NCBI RefSeq assembly: GCF_014633365.1
Contig: NW_026267104.1
Location: 3,472,001 to 3,536,000, forward strand
Direction: 5' to 3'
Source of the DNA: Diospyros lotus
Taxonomy: Eukaryota; Streptophyta; Magnoliopsida; Ericales; Ebenaceae
Length of the DNA stretch: 64,000 nucleotides
Part shown: positions 1 through 13,419 of the stretch, piece by piece
Layout: every line of letters begins with the position of its first letter
Numbering within the stretch: position 1 is the first letter of the stretch
Translations under genes and position numbers: made by a program
Notes under the pieces: generated by a model
Database searches by the model: none
Seen by the model: the letters and a program-made list of their open reading frames with translations, nothing else
What the model was told of the DNA's origin: nothing

Positions 1-249
1 AGGTATCTAGTTTGCTTTATTAATATTCTTTTGGAACAACAGAGGCTTTTATTCCTTGTTGGCAAGATAAGCAGTATTAGTAATCTCTTCTGTAATCCCT
101 AAACGTTCACCTTTCATGCAGATATTAGCATGCCTCCCAATGTGCAATTCTCACCTAAAAAGTAAGTCTGGTTTCCGCAGGAGTACTAGTAATTAAACAG
201 GCATTCTTCTTGAAAATGTAAGACTAAAATCTGCACATCCTTTGTTAAG

Positions 250-3200
250 CTATTGTTAGTTTTGGGGAGATATCTGGCATGCAAAAGAAGGAAGCTGAAG
301 ACGTAGGTGTATCTTGCTTCTCTTGGAAAGAATTTGCTTTATTGGTGAGAGACTTTTGCATCGATATTTTACTTTTTTTCTCAAGTAGTGATCTTTTGGT
401 GCTTCAGTAGTTATCAACTTGTTTTGGGGTTTGACCCTGTTTATCATTTTTCAGGGAAACTTGGATCATGAACTTCCTTCAAAACAGAGAACCAACTTCT
501 GCACAATCATGTATACAAGTGGAACAACGGGAGAACCTAAAGGTGTTATTTTAACTAATGAGGCTATCATGACACAAGTTTTGAGCATCGATCACCTGCT
601 ACTAGAAACAGACAAAGTGGTAAGTAAACAATTATATATCTTGTATGTTTCAAATGATTTTAATCTCAAAGTGAAGTTCCAATTTAAAAATAATCTTTCA
701 TCTGCCTGAGCATCAACACTGTTTCAACAGGTGTTTATGCCTCTTCGATTTCAGTCATTGCCTTTACATAAGAATTTTGATCCCCATATCCTCATTCTAT
801 TCATACTAAATTAGTGTATTGGGTGAAACTGTCATAATGCATATTCATGCATATACACCATAAGCAACATGGCTTTTGTCCAGAAACCAATGAAGCTTTG
901 GAAAATCTACTTCTATCAGTTAGTTTCAAGGTGCTCAACTTTTCAGTGACAACAGCTTGTAAATGCCCTTATTATGAGGAGGAGAAAAGGATTTTCCTTA
1001 TCATAGGACTAATTTTTTTGAACTGGATTTGAACCTCTGAAAATGATTTAAGATATGGTCCATCTCAAAATCAAAATTGACTTTAAAATTCTCTCTACCT
1101 AAAAGTTCAATTTGAAGGAAATATTGCTCAATAGTTTAACACAATGAACTTCAAGGCCAATGGCAGATCCCTAGTGTCAGCATTAATATCATGCTGAGGG
1201 GAGTCATACTCTAATTTGAAATACATTTATGTAGGAGCAATGTATTTCGCTCATGCTTATTTTTAACTAAAAATTACTTAGGTGAATTCCAGTTTTAGTG
1301 AAAATATTATTTCTCTCTTTTTTTTGCTCATTAAAATATTATTTCTCTTAGTTGAGCTAAAATGTCTTTTTATGTAGCAAATCATGTTGAGAGTAAATGC
1401 TAAAAATGTAACAATTACTTTCTCTTAACAGGCTACAGAAGATGATACATACTTCTCGTTCCTGCCTTTGGCCCATGTATATGACCAGATTGTTGAAACC
1501 TATTGCATCTACAAGGGTTCTTCAATAGGATTTTGGCGAGGCGTAAGATTACAATAATTTTCATTGTTATTTATTTTTCTATTTTTTCATTTATGATTGT
1601 TATTGTTGTTGCCTTCTTTTGTGAGATCAATTTGGCCTCTACAATTTACAATCTGGAATCATATCCAACTTAGGTTTTCGTGATTCTTGCTAAGACAGGA
1701 TGTTAGATATTTGATTGAGGATGTTGTTGAACTGAAACCCACTATGTTCTGTGGGGTTCCCAGGGTTTATGACCGTATATATGCAGGTATGGATGCACCT
1801 TAGATGTGATAGTATACTTCGTTGATTTCTGTTTACTTATTATGTGTTAAATGTCATTTGTGCATGAAGGTATAATGGATAAGATTTCGTCTGGAGGTGC
1901 ATTGCGGAAGGCATTGTTCCAGTATGCATACAACTAGTATGTGCTGCAGCAATTCTTTCTTCATATGTGTTGCCACTATATGCTTTATTCCACTCCTGAT
2001 ATGGGGAATCTATTAACAGCAAATTGAGGAATCTGGAGAAGGGACTGCGACAAGATCAAGCAGCTCCTCTATTGGACAAACTTATTTTTGATAAAGTATG
2101 CGATAATTTTCTTCCACGTGGGAATTGCTAAACTCCCATTTACACTTTACTGATGCCTTTATTGTGGTAGATCAAACAAGGATTAGGGGGACAAGTTCAT
2201 TTATTGTTATCTGGAGCTGCACCTTTGCCAACGCATGTCGAGGAGTTTTTGAGGGTGGCATGCTGTTGTGTCGTATCTCAAGGATATGGTATGGAAGAAT
2301 TTACTGTTCATGGTGCATATCGTGATTTAAGAATTTGGTACTTTAAGCATCACCATTAGTGAAATAAACTGTTGAAAAACAAATTTTAGTGGTCATTTTT
2401 TAGATTGAAAATGAATATCAAAATGACATGCTAATGCAGCTGTGGAAAACCAGGAAGATTCGGCTGTCAACATTACTGAATCATTAGCTGTCTCATTTGT
2501 TCTTTGTTACTAAATATAACTTAGTCAACCTTTGTATTATAGGATAGCTGTAATTAGCAGTAATTAGTTAGTTTCCTATTCCAGTTATTTCCTATTACTG
2601 TATAGATTCGTCATTTATGTAGATTTCTAATCTAGGAATAGGCTACATGCATATAAACAGATGTACACGCCAGTTATAAAATATACAGACTCATTCTCTT
2701 ATTCATATATATTCTTACTCGAGTGATATTTTAAATTAGTCAGCTAATTTAGTTCTTATTTGAGTAAACCTTCCTGTTAGTTAGCTAATTTCATCCTTAC
2801 TCAAGTAAGTCTCCCATCCTTACTGGAGTAAGCCTTCCAGCTGATTTCCTTCTCGTTCAGCAGCATATTTTGCCTTTGGCATTTTTCCCCAAATGGACAT
2901 CTTAAAGACGCTGCTGGTGACATCCTGTCGATCATTTATGTCTGGCTTACTTAAAGTCCTTTCTTATCATGCCATATACTTTCTCAACTGAAATTCAGTC
3001 ACCTATTGTTTGACCACTCCTAAATCTTAACAATCTCAGGTCTTACTGAAAGCACTGGTGGATGTTTTACATCAATAGCCAATGTCTTCCACATGATGGG
3101 AACTGTTGGAGTTCCAGTCACAGCAATCGAAGCAAGGCTTGAGTCAGTGCCAGAACTTGGATATGATGGACTTGCTAGTGTGCCGCGTGGAGAAATCTGC

Positions 3201-4503
3201 CTGAGGGGAAAAATTTTGTTCTCTGGTTACTACAAACGACAGGATCTGACTGATGATGTCCTTGTGGATGGCTGGTTCCATACAGGTAATAAGTCCTTAC
3301 GAATTCAACAAAAATGCTTCAGTGCACTGGAAGCAGAAATGCTTTCTCAATTCCTGGACACTGGTAGATAGTTACACTGCTTATCTAATAGATTCTTTTG
3401 CTAAAGCACGTATCTTTCTGCAGATAAGTGGAAAATTAAATTTAGATTCTAATCTGATGAGTAAGGGTGATTTGGTCACTATTGAGTTGATGAAAATGCT
3501 GCTTGCTCAATTGCAGGTGACATTGGAGAATGGCAACCTGACGGAGCAATGAAAATCATTGACAGGAAAAAGAATATTTTCAAACTGTCACAAGGGGAAT
3601 ACATTGCTGTGGAAAACCTTGAAAATACATACTCCCGTTGCCCTCTTATAACATCTGTAAGTTAATTGATTAGCCATGGCAGATATGAAAATGTTGAAAT
3701 GCTTGAAGACTTCTAAATGCTCCCAGTAGATGGTAAATAGAAAACTACTTATTTTGCCGAGCAAAAAAAAAAAAAAAAAAAAGAAAACTACTTATTTCTA
3801 TTTGAGTGCCTCCTGTTCTACATGAAAATCAAAAATTGTTTTTCACTGGGTTGCAGATTTGGGTCTATGGAAACAGTTTTGAATCCTTCCTTGTGGCCGT
3901 GGTTGTTCCTGAAAGAAAGGCACTTGAGGAATGGGCTTTGAGCAATAACCAAACAGGAGATTTCAAAATGTTGTGTGAAAACCCTAAGGCAGTTAAATTT
4001 ATTCAAGATGAACTCAATAGCACCGGTCAGAAGCACAAGGTTGACGATGCACCCCCATCCATCTACTTGTTGATTCTGCCTTTAATTATGTTCTCCTTTC
4101 TTATCTTACCTGAAATACGATTTAACAGCTTAGGGGCTTTGAAATGCTAAGAGCAGTTCATCTGGAGCCAAATCCTTTCGACATGGAGAGGGATCTAATA
4201 ACTCCAACATTCAAACTGAAGAGGCCTCAGTTACTGAAATACTACAAGGTACTTCATGGTTCCTGTTTCTGCTTGAATTTACTTACCATCTTCCTGACCT
4301 GAATGGCTCAACCTTAAAGACCCTCCTCTTTGCTAATTTCTAGCATTGTTATTTCAACATTTATCTTCTATAGCTCGGTCATAGTTTCAGTTGTTTTTTG
4401 ATTTAGTGACCATTGCTCCAAAAAACTACAACCCTTTGGCTTCCTGTCCTTGCAGGATCGCGTCGATCAACTCTACGCCGAAGCAAAGGGGAAGAAGGAA
4501 TGA
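250..4503 (+). CDS. LACS1: Long-chain acyl-CoA synthetase (LACS1-like), 3' part
   Basis: AMP-forming enzyme that joins long-chain fatty acids to CoA using ATP, at the ER, feeding cuticular wax, cutin and lipid synthesis. Exons that join in frame: 250-344, 455-619, 1432-1542, 1699-1786, 1870-1936, 2020-2095, 2171-2288, 3040-3285, 3517-3656, 3857-4039, 4129-4248, 4456-4503; stop TGA 4501-4503. They give 484 residues; plant LACS proteins have about 660, so roughly 175 N-terminal residues lie before the window. Visible motifs are the AMP-binding P-loop TSGTTGEPKG, GYGLTEST, and the long-chain signature DGWFHTGDIGEW...KIIDRKKNIFKLSQGEY. No frameshift or stop is seen. The segment FTSIANVFHMMGTVGVP and the 'SCFSW' stretch before the P-loop look to me like LACS1 rather than LACS2 or LACS4, but the paralogue call comes from memory. 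Family certain, paralogue about 0.65. Confidence 0.93.
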
Positions 4504-5004
4504 AAGCTGGGCGGTTGTCGACACCACGTGTAGACAAGCCAACGATTTAAAGAATAAGATCTCGGCTCAAGAAAAGATAATATGTACTTTCCCCAGCAAC
4601 TTCAGATGCTTATCCTTGTTTACCATTGCACATAATATAATAATTAATAATATCATTCACTCCTAAACATATAGTTGAAGTTCTCCAAACCATCTATTGT
4701 TCCTAAAATATCATTATCAATGCCATAAAAGTCACTTGCTCGGCAAGAAAGCTCTGTTTCAATGGCCGATTCGAGTCTTCATTACAGGCATATTCTTACC
4801 GACACAGAGCCATGTTACTATGTTTTAATGTCTTTACACAAAGATCATCCATCATCATATAGAAGAACACAAGAGTTTCGCAATGTCCACTACAAACTGA
4901 GGGTGCTTCACAGGTAAATCAATCAAGCAACATGATTTATTCAGAAATGCAAACCAGGAGACAAAGCAGCAAGCAAAGACTACAGAAAGATCGATGGTGG
5001 GTGC
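4504..5004. other. Convergent 3' flanks of LACS and COR413
   Basis: About 500 bases between two stop codons that face each other. It holds the 3' UTRs of both genes: AATAAGATC at about 4553 and an AT-rich stretch at 4630-4660 could serve LACS polyadenylation. No open reading frame or repeat worth naming is seen. Confidence 0.6.
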
Positions 5005-6060
5005 CTATAGGATGGCGAAGATTAGAGCCCAGACCGGATAGACGAGGAGGACGATGATGCCGATGGTGTTGGAGATGCCATTGCTCTTGGTGAATGAGTT
5101 CCTGAACCCGCCGGAGGCTCGGATGTGTTCCTGCAGCAGGTAACAGCCGATGCCGAGGCATATTCCTAGGCCAATCCAGCTATCCTTCACCGTATCAGCA
5201 AACAGGCTGGGAGCTGTCACTAAGAGCAGAATCAAAGCCCCCGGCATGTCCAGCCAATCTGCAAACAAAAGGTGAGGTGTGTGTGACTATCGGGTCCGGT
5301 ATTAGGTAATGCTAACAAAACGAATGCAAACGTGAGGGATTGAATAACACTACTGAACTAAAAACTGAACCTGGAAATTGTTTCGGGAAGAAGAGGCGGA
5401 GCACGACCGAAACAAAAGCGATCCATTTTCCGATTTCTCCCCTGTATTATGAGAAACTAAGTAAATAAAACTTTGGAAAGAAAGAGATCGTAGGAAGTTA
5501 ATAGAGTGAATGAAGCAGAATTAAGCTTCTTCACCTGAGCAAGTTGAACAGCAATGAAGGCAGGCTGAGGAAGATGTAAGGCACCAAAAGGCTTGTGAGA
5601 ATGTTGGTCTTCCAGTTTGTTCGATCCAACACCAACAAATAACTGCAAACAGTAATAATAACAATAACATATCATTTTGTAGGGTCGACTATATTAATTG
5701 TCGACTATGACTTTGTTTGTTTCCCTAAAGGGCTTCCTAGAGATCACAACAAACAAACTTTTCAAAGCCCAAAATGCTCAGATACAGTGAATTTCCTATA
5801 TATGCTCTAAAACAAAGGGAAAGATCAAAACATGATGAAGAAAGGGATGTTCTGAGAGAGAGAGATGAAATAGTTGAAGCTTACATTGCCGAAACTGAAG
5901 CGACCCACTGGAGCAAAGTAGTGGCCAAACCGGAGCCCAAAGTGAGGTTCATGGCATCATTGGCCAGCCTCTTTGTTGTGCGGCCAAGATCATGCAGATC
6001 AGATGTGATCAACTCCGATGAAGTTGGCCCCGTCTTCATGGCCAGGTAATTCTTCTTCAT
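5005..6060 (-). CDS. COR413-PM: Cold-regulated COR413 plasma-membrane-type protein
   Basis: Multi-span membrane protein of the COR413 family, induced by cold, drought and ABA and linked to membrane stabilisation in freezing tolerance. Four exons on the minus strand: 5885-6060, 5535-5642, 5371-5441, 5005-5258; all junctions are GT-AG and phases agree, giving 202 residues (family members are about 190-230). I took the ATG at 6058-6060 because it gives the family N-terminus MKKNYLAMKTG. The family signature is clear in the last exon: CYLLQEHIRASGGFRNSF followed by SNTIGIIVLLVYPVWAL. Hydrophobic segments follow LQWVASVSAIYLLVLDRTNW. The first 10 residues are not an obvious chloroplast transit peptide, which favours the plasma-membrane (PM) over the thylakoid (IM) type. 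The gene is intact. Confidence 0.95.
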
Positions 6061-6138
6061 TTTCTCTATCTTTCCTGGCAAAGAAACCGATTTTCTCTCT
6101 CCCTTTCCTAGCAAAGAAACCAATCACCCGCACACACA

Positions 6139-6211
6139 CATATATAGATAGATATGAGAGAAGGAGCAGTGATGAAAGAGATTTGGAGGAAGTCAAGAGG
6201 GGCCTGTCGGT
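6139..6211 (-). promoter_or_regulatory. COR413 core promoter: TATA box with upstream DRE/CRT core
   Basis: On the minus strand a TATCTATATA box lies at 6139-6148, about 80 nt before the start codon. ACCGAC, the core of the dehydration-responsive/C-repeat element bound by CBF/DREB factors, reads on the minus strand at 6206-6211, about 60 nt upstream of the TATA box. The placement fits a cold-induced gene. The function of the site is inferred, not shown. Confidence 0.6.
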
Positions 6212-6696
6212 AGAGGGGGTCTGCTTTGTTTGGCTTCATCATCATCATTATCATTAATATTATTATTACTATTATCATGCATAACAATAATTCACTCTCT
6301 TACCTCTTTCACGGGGAATTGGGTAAAATTCATCGTTTAAATACATCAAATAGTTCAGAAGTTACATAATACATCGAGTACGTAAAATTGTGTATCTACC
6401 CATTCATTCATTATAATAATCTCTTACCACAAAGACAAACTCCCGAGAGCTGGATTTTTTTTTTTTTGGTGAGTGTTGGACTGAGAAATATTAGGTGTCA
6501 TTAGGTAGGTGGGGGGTTTGGCTTGTTTGGATTAGCTTGCCAGTTGGCCCTTCTCTTAGGGGGGATAATGCTACTTTAGACTTTGAAGTTCACAAGGCGA
6601 TGGCTTCCGAAGATTTTGGTGTCGTTTTCTCTTATGCAGATTTGTGACCACCGAACCTGGATGCAACTAATATAATATATATATATATATTGTGGG

Positions 6697-6775
6697 TACG
6701 TGGCGTTTGGAGGAGATGCCACGTTACTGTATGACTCACAATGATTGTGGAATACTTGTCCCAAAATGCCACGTC
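6697..6775. promoter_or_regulatory. Three ACGT-core (ABRE-like) sites upstream of COR413
   Basis: TACGTGGC (6697-6704), GCCACGT (6718-6724) and GCCACGTC (6768-6775) fall within 80 bases, 640-720 bases upstream of the COR413 start codon. ACGTGGC is the core of ABA-responsive elements recognised by bZIP ABF/AREB factors. Clusters of two or more are the usual active form. The link with COR413 rests on position only. Confidence 0.5.
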
Positions 6776-7230
6776 TTAAATCGTGGACTGTGAATTGTGA
6801 ATTTTCTAATCATTTTAAAATTCTCAAAAATGTTATTGGCTAATCAAACTCCTTGTCACATATTGCGAAGGACAACTTTTTAGTACTTAGGTTTAAAATA
6901 AAGGACAATGCTGCATGTATATAGAGATTTATGCAATCATGATAAAATAATAAAAATATATCTCTTAAATCATTTTCACGGTACCTTCAATCTCGACAAA
7001 CTCATTATCATTATTGCCCTTGCGCCGCCATTACCGCCCCCACCAACACTCGAGCTCACACCGCCATCGCCCCCACCCGTACCTTAGCTCACACAATCGT
7101 CACCCTTACCCGTTGACCACAACTAGTAGTTGTATCTACCGTTATCCCCACTCGCCACTGTTGTTGACATTTTTGCTTGCTTCTCGACCGTGGATCAAAG
7201 AACTTTATCGGGAGAGTAAGTTTCCATGGG

Positions 7231-7278
7231 GATGAAGTTCGATCGAACTTCATCTATGGAGAAAGTCTGATCAGACTT
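7231..7278. repeat. Two adjacent perfect palindromes
   Basis: Bases 7231-7254 form a 24-bp perfect palindrome centred on TCGA (half-site GATGAAGTTCGA). Bases 7263-7278 form a second, 16-bp perfect palindrome (half-site AAGTCTGA). The sequence around them repeats GAGAGTAAGT-TCCAT at 7213-7225 and 7283-7296. They could be remnants of a foldback element; no protein-binding role is known to me. Confidence 0.75.
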
Positions 7279-8725
7279 CATGAGAGTAAGTCTCCATCGA
7301 ATGAGGTCCGATCATCTCTGTTATCTCTTTTCGACGCCATTGACATAAATATTGGTCTGAACTAGGTAAGGTTCACCGATGGTGTTGCCCAAGAATTCAA
7401 AATCGAACTCATTGTGACTCAGACCGTCCAATGACATATGTTCATATCAAGCAACAAAATCCAAAATAAAAAAATCTATAGCTTGATATACGGAGAAGAC
7501 CTAGAAATGCACAATGATGTTGACTTAAGCTAATAAAAAAGCAAAAATTTAATGGTTTATAGACAAAATAGTGGTGGATAAATTATATTTTGTACTTTTT
7601 TGAAACGTGACGATAGAACATTGAAATTATAATTTAACACGGAGGGATAGAAAATGCTTTAATCACTCATTATTTTCTTACAGTGACTATTGACAATGAA
7701 TGAGGCAATGACAGTGCGACGGTTGACACAAGGTGACGATTGTTGGCGGTTGGTTAAGGCGCCCATGGGAAGGGGAGAGAGAGGAGAGATGAGGCGCCCA
7801 TGGAAAGCAATTGTAGGTGATGATATTTTTATCATTTTAATATTTTTCGATCATCATTTTAGTCATCCATTATGTACACATTTTTCATAAAAAGGCGTAA
7901 ACTAAGATAAGAGTTTAAAGGGTGTTTTGGGAGTTAGAAGAAAGAAGAAGATGAAGATTAAGGTTATTAACTATATTTGGGGTTTTACAGTTGAGAGGAT
8001 AGATTGACAATTACCTACAAATGAGTGGATATTTAGTTACTACTTATTAACTATATTTATATTTAATAGTAAGAGTGCAGGGTGGGGAGAATTCATACTC
8101 ATATTATTATTAAACAATACAATTAAATTGGACTCCTCTCATATACTTTGATGCTCCTCTGTGTGTATCGATCACTTTCTCACTCTCTTTTTTTTTTTTT
8201 CAAGTTCTTTTGATGGGTACAAAATACATATTTATACTTTATCAAAAAAATAAATAAAAAAACACATTCAAATAATGGGATCAACTTTATAATCGAATTA
8301 CAACAAATATAAATCAACTCTCTTACAAAGAGGCAAACGACAATTAAGAAAATAACGAAAATCCCAACACTCAAAGACGAGCAATAAAGAGAATTGGCAT
8401 AGTAGGAGAAACTCTAAGGATTATTTAGAGTGCACTAACATACTCACATCCCAAGCTACCGTTATAGGGAAGGACCGTTCTAGAGAAGTATGATGCGGGA
8501 GCAAACTGACAACCCCAAAATATTAAGTGATACGAACAATAAATGATAATGCAATTGTCTTATAAGTCTTTTAAAAAATAAAAAATACTTTTATATTCTC
8601 CCAAATCATCCACATGACACTTGTACAATAGTTATAGTATTAATATATTATATTAGTAATACATAAAATTGTATTATTTAATGAAGTGGATTTTAGTTAA
8701 CAATAGCATCTTTTACACTAACACT

Positions 8726-9270
8726 TAGGGGTGTTCAAAAAAATCGGTACACTACGAAAATCGAACAAACCAAACCAAATCAAACTGAACCGATCGATTT
8801 TTTTTTTTTTTTTTTGGCGATCCAAAACGGTTTGGTGGTTGTACAAACCGCACGGTTTGCGGTTTGTATAGTTAACCGAACCGCCCAAGAAAATATAAAA
8901 AAATAAAATAAAAAATATATTATTATAAAAATCACCCCAAGAGCCCCTACAACCCCTATTATTATAAAAATCACCCTATATTTTTATAAAAATATATAAC
9001 AAGTTTATAATAATATATAACATTATAATTACCAACAAATTATAATAGTTTATAAAAATATATAATTATTTTATGTAATATTTTATAATATATTATATGT
9101 TGTCAATAGTTATTTTCAAATCGCGGTAAAGCGCACCAAACCAAACCGAAAATGTGGTGCGGTTTGGCCGCACCCAAACCAGACCGGTCTGGTTTGATCG
9201 GAAAATCGCACCAACGATCTGGCTTGCTGAAAATGGTTCAGACCGGCTAAATCACACCGTGCACACCCTA
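8726..9270. mobile_element. Small hAT-like non-autonomous element
   Basis: The left end TAGGGGTGTTCAAA and the right end GTGCACACCCTA are short inverted termini of the plant hAT type (TAGGGGTG). Flanks CTAACACT (8718-8725) and CTAAAACT (9272-9279) match at 7 of 8 bases, as an aged 8-bp target duplication with one extra base at the right end. Inside, both ends carry many copies of AACCG/CGGTT-type motifs in both orientations, usual for subterminal transposase-binding repeats. There is no coding capacity (545 bp). Confidence 0.65.
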
Positions 9271-12200
9271 ACTAAAACTAGTCCATATCAAAGATTAAAA
9301 ATTAGCACCATCTTTGAAGCTAGCCCTCAACTCTGAGTAATGGGCTGCGGTGGCCCAATCCATTTTAATTTCTAGGGTTCTGAGTTATGAAGGCCCAAAC
9401 AATTGTTTGTTAATTGACTCGGCCCATTAAACTCTTTTTAGTTTCTTAGGGCTTTGTTTTTGAAAGATTGAAAAGGATAGTATGAGATGGAATTATGGAA
9501 GTAATATGAAATAAATTTTCTTAATTGAAAGAGTAATAATAATGGATTGAATAGAAGGATATTAAAGCGTAAATAATGATGAATACCCTTCAACTTACAG
9601 CACCAAAGCATGAATGTCCTTTAACTTAATTTCTATAATGATATGACTTATAATACTAATAATAAATAGTATAAATTGGCACAAATATTGGAAGCATAAA
9701 GACATGAATTCAACACAAGAATTTGAGAAAATTCTTTCTCAATTATATGAAAAACTCTAATAATAATCCACCCATCTCAATAATACAAGAAAATGGCTTA
9801 AATAGTTCCAAATCCCAACTCTATAATGAAATAAAAAGACAAAAATAACCCTTAATTACGAAGTTGAAACAAAATTGAAAAAAAAAAAAAATCATCCCAA
9901 CAAGATTGTGTAATCACAATGTTCAATTTTTTTGGCCTCCTTTTTTTGTTGTTGCGAACCCAATGATCTAAAAATAAGACAACAATCTCATCTTTATTAT
10001 TCTCTCTGAGATTAATGTGATTCGAGAGCTCGAATCGACAACAATCTCATCTTCATCATAAATCCAACTAGAAATTTTGTTTTTACATACCCAATGAAAT
10101 GAATGTCTGGACAATCCAACTGCTCACAATCTACCACCATTTGCACATAAACTTTGGTTTTTTAAACCCGCTTCAAGCCATGATGCCTAATCAATCAAGA
10201 TTGGGGTAAACAATAGAAACTGGTTATGTTTCCTTTTCACTTAACTCTTGTACATAGAAAATGAGACTCAATCTTTTTACTACGAATTTATAAGCCGTTT
10301 TCTTTCATTCATATAACTATCTGGTTTAGTTCATCAACTTAAATGATGAATAAAATATATATATATATATATGAAATTCATTTCACTTCTTTCTTAGAAA
10401 AAAAGGAAATAAAAGAAGGTTTATACTTCAACGAATCACACATAGAGATATTGATAATATGCATAGAATTAATAATATTTCATAACTAATTGATTGAGCA
10501 GTAGCTCGTAGACTACTTAAAAATGAATATTTGTTATTTGATTCATATCGTGACATAAGAAGTTCAATAGGATTGTTGTTTTAGCAAAACCCCTTTATTA
10601 GTTCATTATGAACCTGCCACTTGAGCCATCCATCCAAATCTAGAATTCTTAGTCATACTCAATCATTGATATTTATGATATAATAGATGATTACATCAAC
10701 ATTATCTTTAAAAAATGTTATTTTTCTAGGTTTTTACACATAATAATTAATACATATAGTTGTAAAAACATAACTGTTAAATTATTTTTCCCAATGATTT
10801 TGATCTCAGGTTTATAACTTCATATATAATTTAGGGTAAAATACATCGTTTATCTCTAAGGTCTGATAAAAAATACAAGACGTGGCTCTAAAATCAGTGC
10901 TGAAATTCTATAAAATTCTCATTTTTGGATATGATGGAAAACTAGTGAGCTTGGAGCCAAGCACAAAGAGATGTGATGTGATAGTTAAAGTCATGTCACA
11001 TGCAATAATTCAATAATTCGAAGCTGTGTAATCCCCCATGGCCCATTAATTGTCCCAACAAGAGTTTGATTCATTTGCGTAACCTTAGGCCATTGAAATG
11101 TGTCCAGCGCATGGGACCCGGATCCGGATCATCAACCTTCATTTCTGGGTTTCTGGATTCTTGTACAGTATAAGCACAGTTCTCAAATCCTATCTCTTTC
11201 TTCTGGATTTTTGCCATTTGGAAAGCACTACAGAGCAGTGGGGCACCACTTGCCATTTGTACTTGGAATTCTACATTAATATTTGCCTTCTCTATAGCTA
11301 GCTATTAACTTTATCCATCTTTATGATTCTTCTTCTTTCAAAGTGCGTTTATGGTCCAGACTAAGGGCATGGGCTGCCACTAACCAAGATCCATAGATGA
11401 ATATATAGGGACCCTTTGGCCCTTGCATCATACCAGCAAATTGAGCACATATCTGTGATGCATTATATATACATACAAACACATATACATATACGTACCA
11501 TCTTTTCATGGGGCAAGATTGAGCACTCATTGATGATGATCAGGCACCAACTACTACATCTGCTTCCTTTGTCATTACTTGCACTTGGCTGCTCATCATC
11601 ATCATCATCTTTGCTACCTAGCTGGCTAGATTTCCAATATTTGTAGCTAGCTAGTTTATTTGCAATATATATGTATATGTACGTATATATGAATATATAT
11701 GAACAGTTCCATGCATGCAGTTGCTTTTTGGAGAAGCCCTTTTGTCTTTTGACACTTTCAATTATTGAAATATTTGTCTTCTGCGGATATATTAATTCTG
11801 AAAGATAAGTAGAGCACTAGCAATAGTACTAGTGCATCAAAAGTATTGATCATCATTGCTTCTTCTTTTGCATGGTCTACATTTGACCACAAATTAATGC
11901 CATCTAGCAAGCCTACCTCCTGGTTTAGATATTCTGGCTGTTTTTAAGCAAATTTTTGTCTAACTGTCGGGGGTTTTCTTTCATAATTGCTTGTTGTTCC
12001 CAACTGTTCTTAAGCATCATCGAGTTGTTTCCCATCGGCTAGCTAGCTGTAACATTAGTTCATTATAGTTGTTCTTTTTGATTTTTGGCTAGAATAAACA
12101 TAAAAAAGAAATATAGAACAACCTTCGGAGCTAACCAAGAAGACAGCGGACACTGGTCATAAGGGTAGGCATTACTTGGGAGGGAGCATTTGGGGTTGTT

Positions 12201-13387
12201 GATAGTGAGATAGATAGAGAGAGAGAGAGAGAGAGAGCACAAAGTTATCGTATGTTAAGGGGTTATATGAATTAGTTTTTATTTATTGAAGTATGAAGTA
12301 GCAGGTGGAGAAAGAAATGATTGGAGAGAACCTTAATTAGTTAACACGTAAATAAATAAATACCCTAAAGAGTAAATAAATGCCTACCCTAAACACAATA
12401 TCTACGTAACTGTTGATGTTACCTGTAAAGTAATTATACAGTCACACGATCAAGACCAAAAGTAATACCAAGATCGACAAGTTGAAACAAAAAATAAAGA
12501 ACATTCACAACATCACAACGCGTGCACACACAAAAAGAGTACACCGCATACACGTGTTTGGATTCGAAAGAATCCTAGTCAAGATAGAGACTCCGCTTAG
12601 TCAATCCACTATAGATTTTGGTGATTTCAATAGTAAGATTACAACCGAACCCATAAGAATCAAACACTTGCAGTATTGTAAACAAAAATGAAAACACAAG
12701 AGTACAAGATCATTCAAAGGATGAACAAAAACAACAAATACAGTACTCTAGCTTCTCAATACAAATCTCACACGCCTCAGGCGATTTTCAAATATTCAAA
12801 CACAATACCTCGCCTTATTCTTCTTTGATTTCTTGCTCCTCCTCGGTCCGATCTCTCTCGCTCCGTGAGCGTTATTCTTGCCCAATTAGGAATTTCTATC
12901 TAATTTTTCCAAATCATTGCTTTATATACATGGGCCAAGAGATACGGCTAGAATTAACATAAAAGAACAACAGACTTGGGCTTGGGCTTATTGGGTAACG
13001 GCTTAACCCAGCTTCCGTATATCTCTCACAATAAAATTGGCCCATTTTACATAATATAAAATGACATGCAAATGCCCATAAAATTTAAACATATATAAGA
13101 CAGAAATATAAATGACAATATTAATACATTTTGAATGACAAATCTTAACACTAACAACAAATGACAATTGCAAGGCCCAGAAGATACAAAACCAAGATGC
13201 CAGAGAACCCAGGTCTTCTTCTTCCTTAGCAATCACCAAAACAGAAACCAAAGAATAGGACAGGATAGAGCAAGGGTGGTCTTTTTCTGGCTTTCCCATG
13301 GGACAAGGGCAAAGCCTCTAGCATCTGTCTGGCTATCCTATCCTATCATATGCATATAATTCTCTGCTATTAACTTCAACTTCTAGT

Positions 13388-13419
<32 letters not shown>

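Larger units (their letters stand above)
6212..8725. other. Non-coding spacer, AT-rich, with simple repeats
   Basis: Beyond the COR413 promoter I find no gene. The stretch holds an (AT)n run near 6673-6690, a CCG/CCA-rich stretch at 7014-7130 that gives a low-complexity open frame (not a believable protein), the palindromes at 7231-7278, and AT-rich sequence after 7900. A GATGAGGC/GGCGGTTGG patch at 7690-7810 may be the counterpart of the 7014-7130 patch in a decayed inverted-repeat element, but the match is weak. Confidence 0.5.

Noticed and set aside
7014..7235. Histidine- and proline-rich protein
   Set aside because: Low-complexity translation of CCG/CCA repeats without a conserved start or domain.
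12400..13030. Possible solo LTR
   Set aside because: Looks LTR-like, but I found neither a second copy, nor TG/CA ends with a target duplication, nor a primer-binding site.
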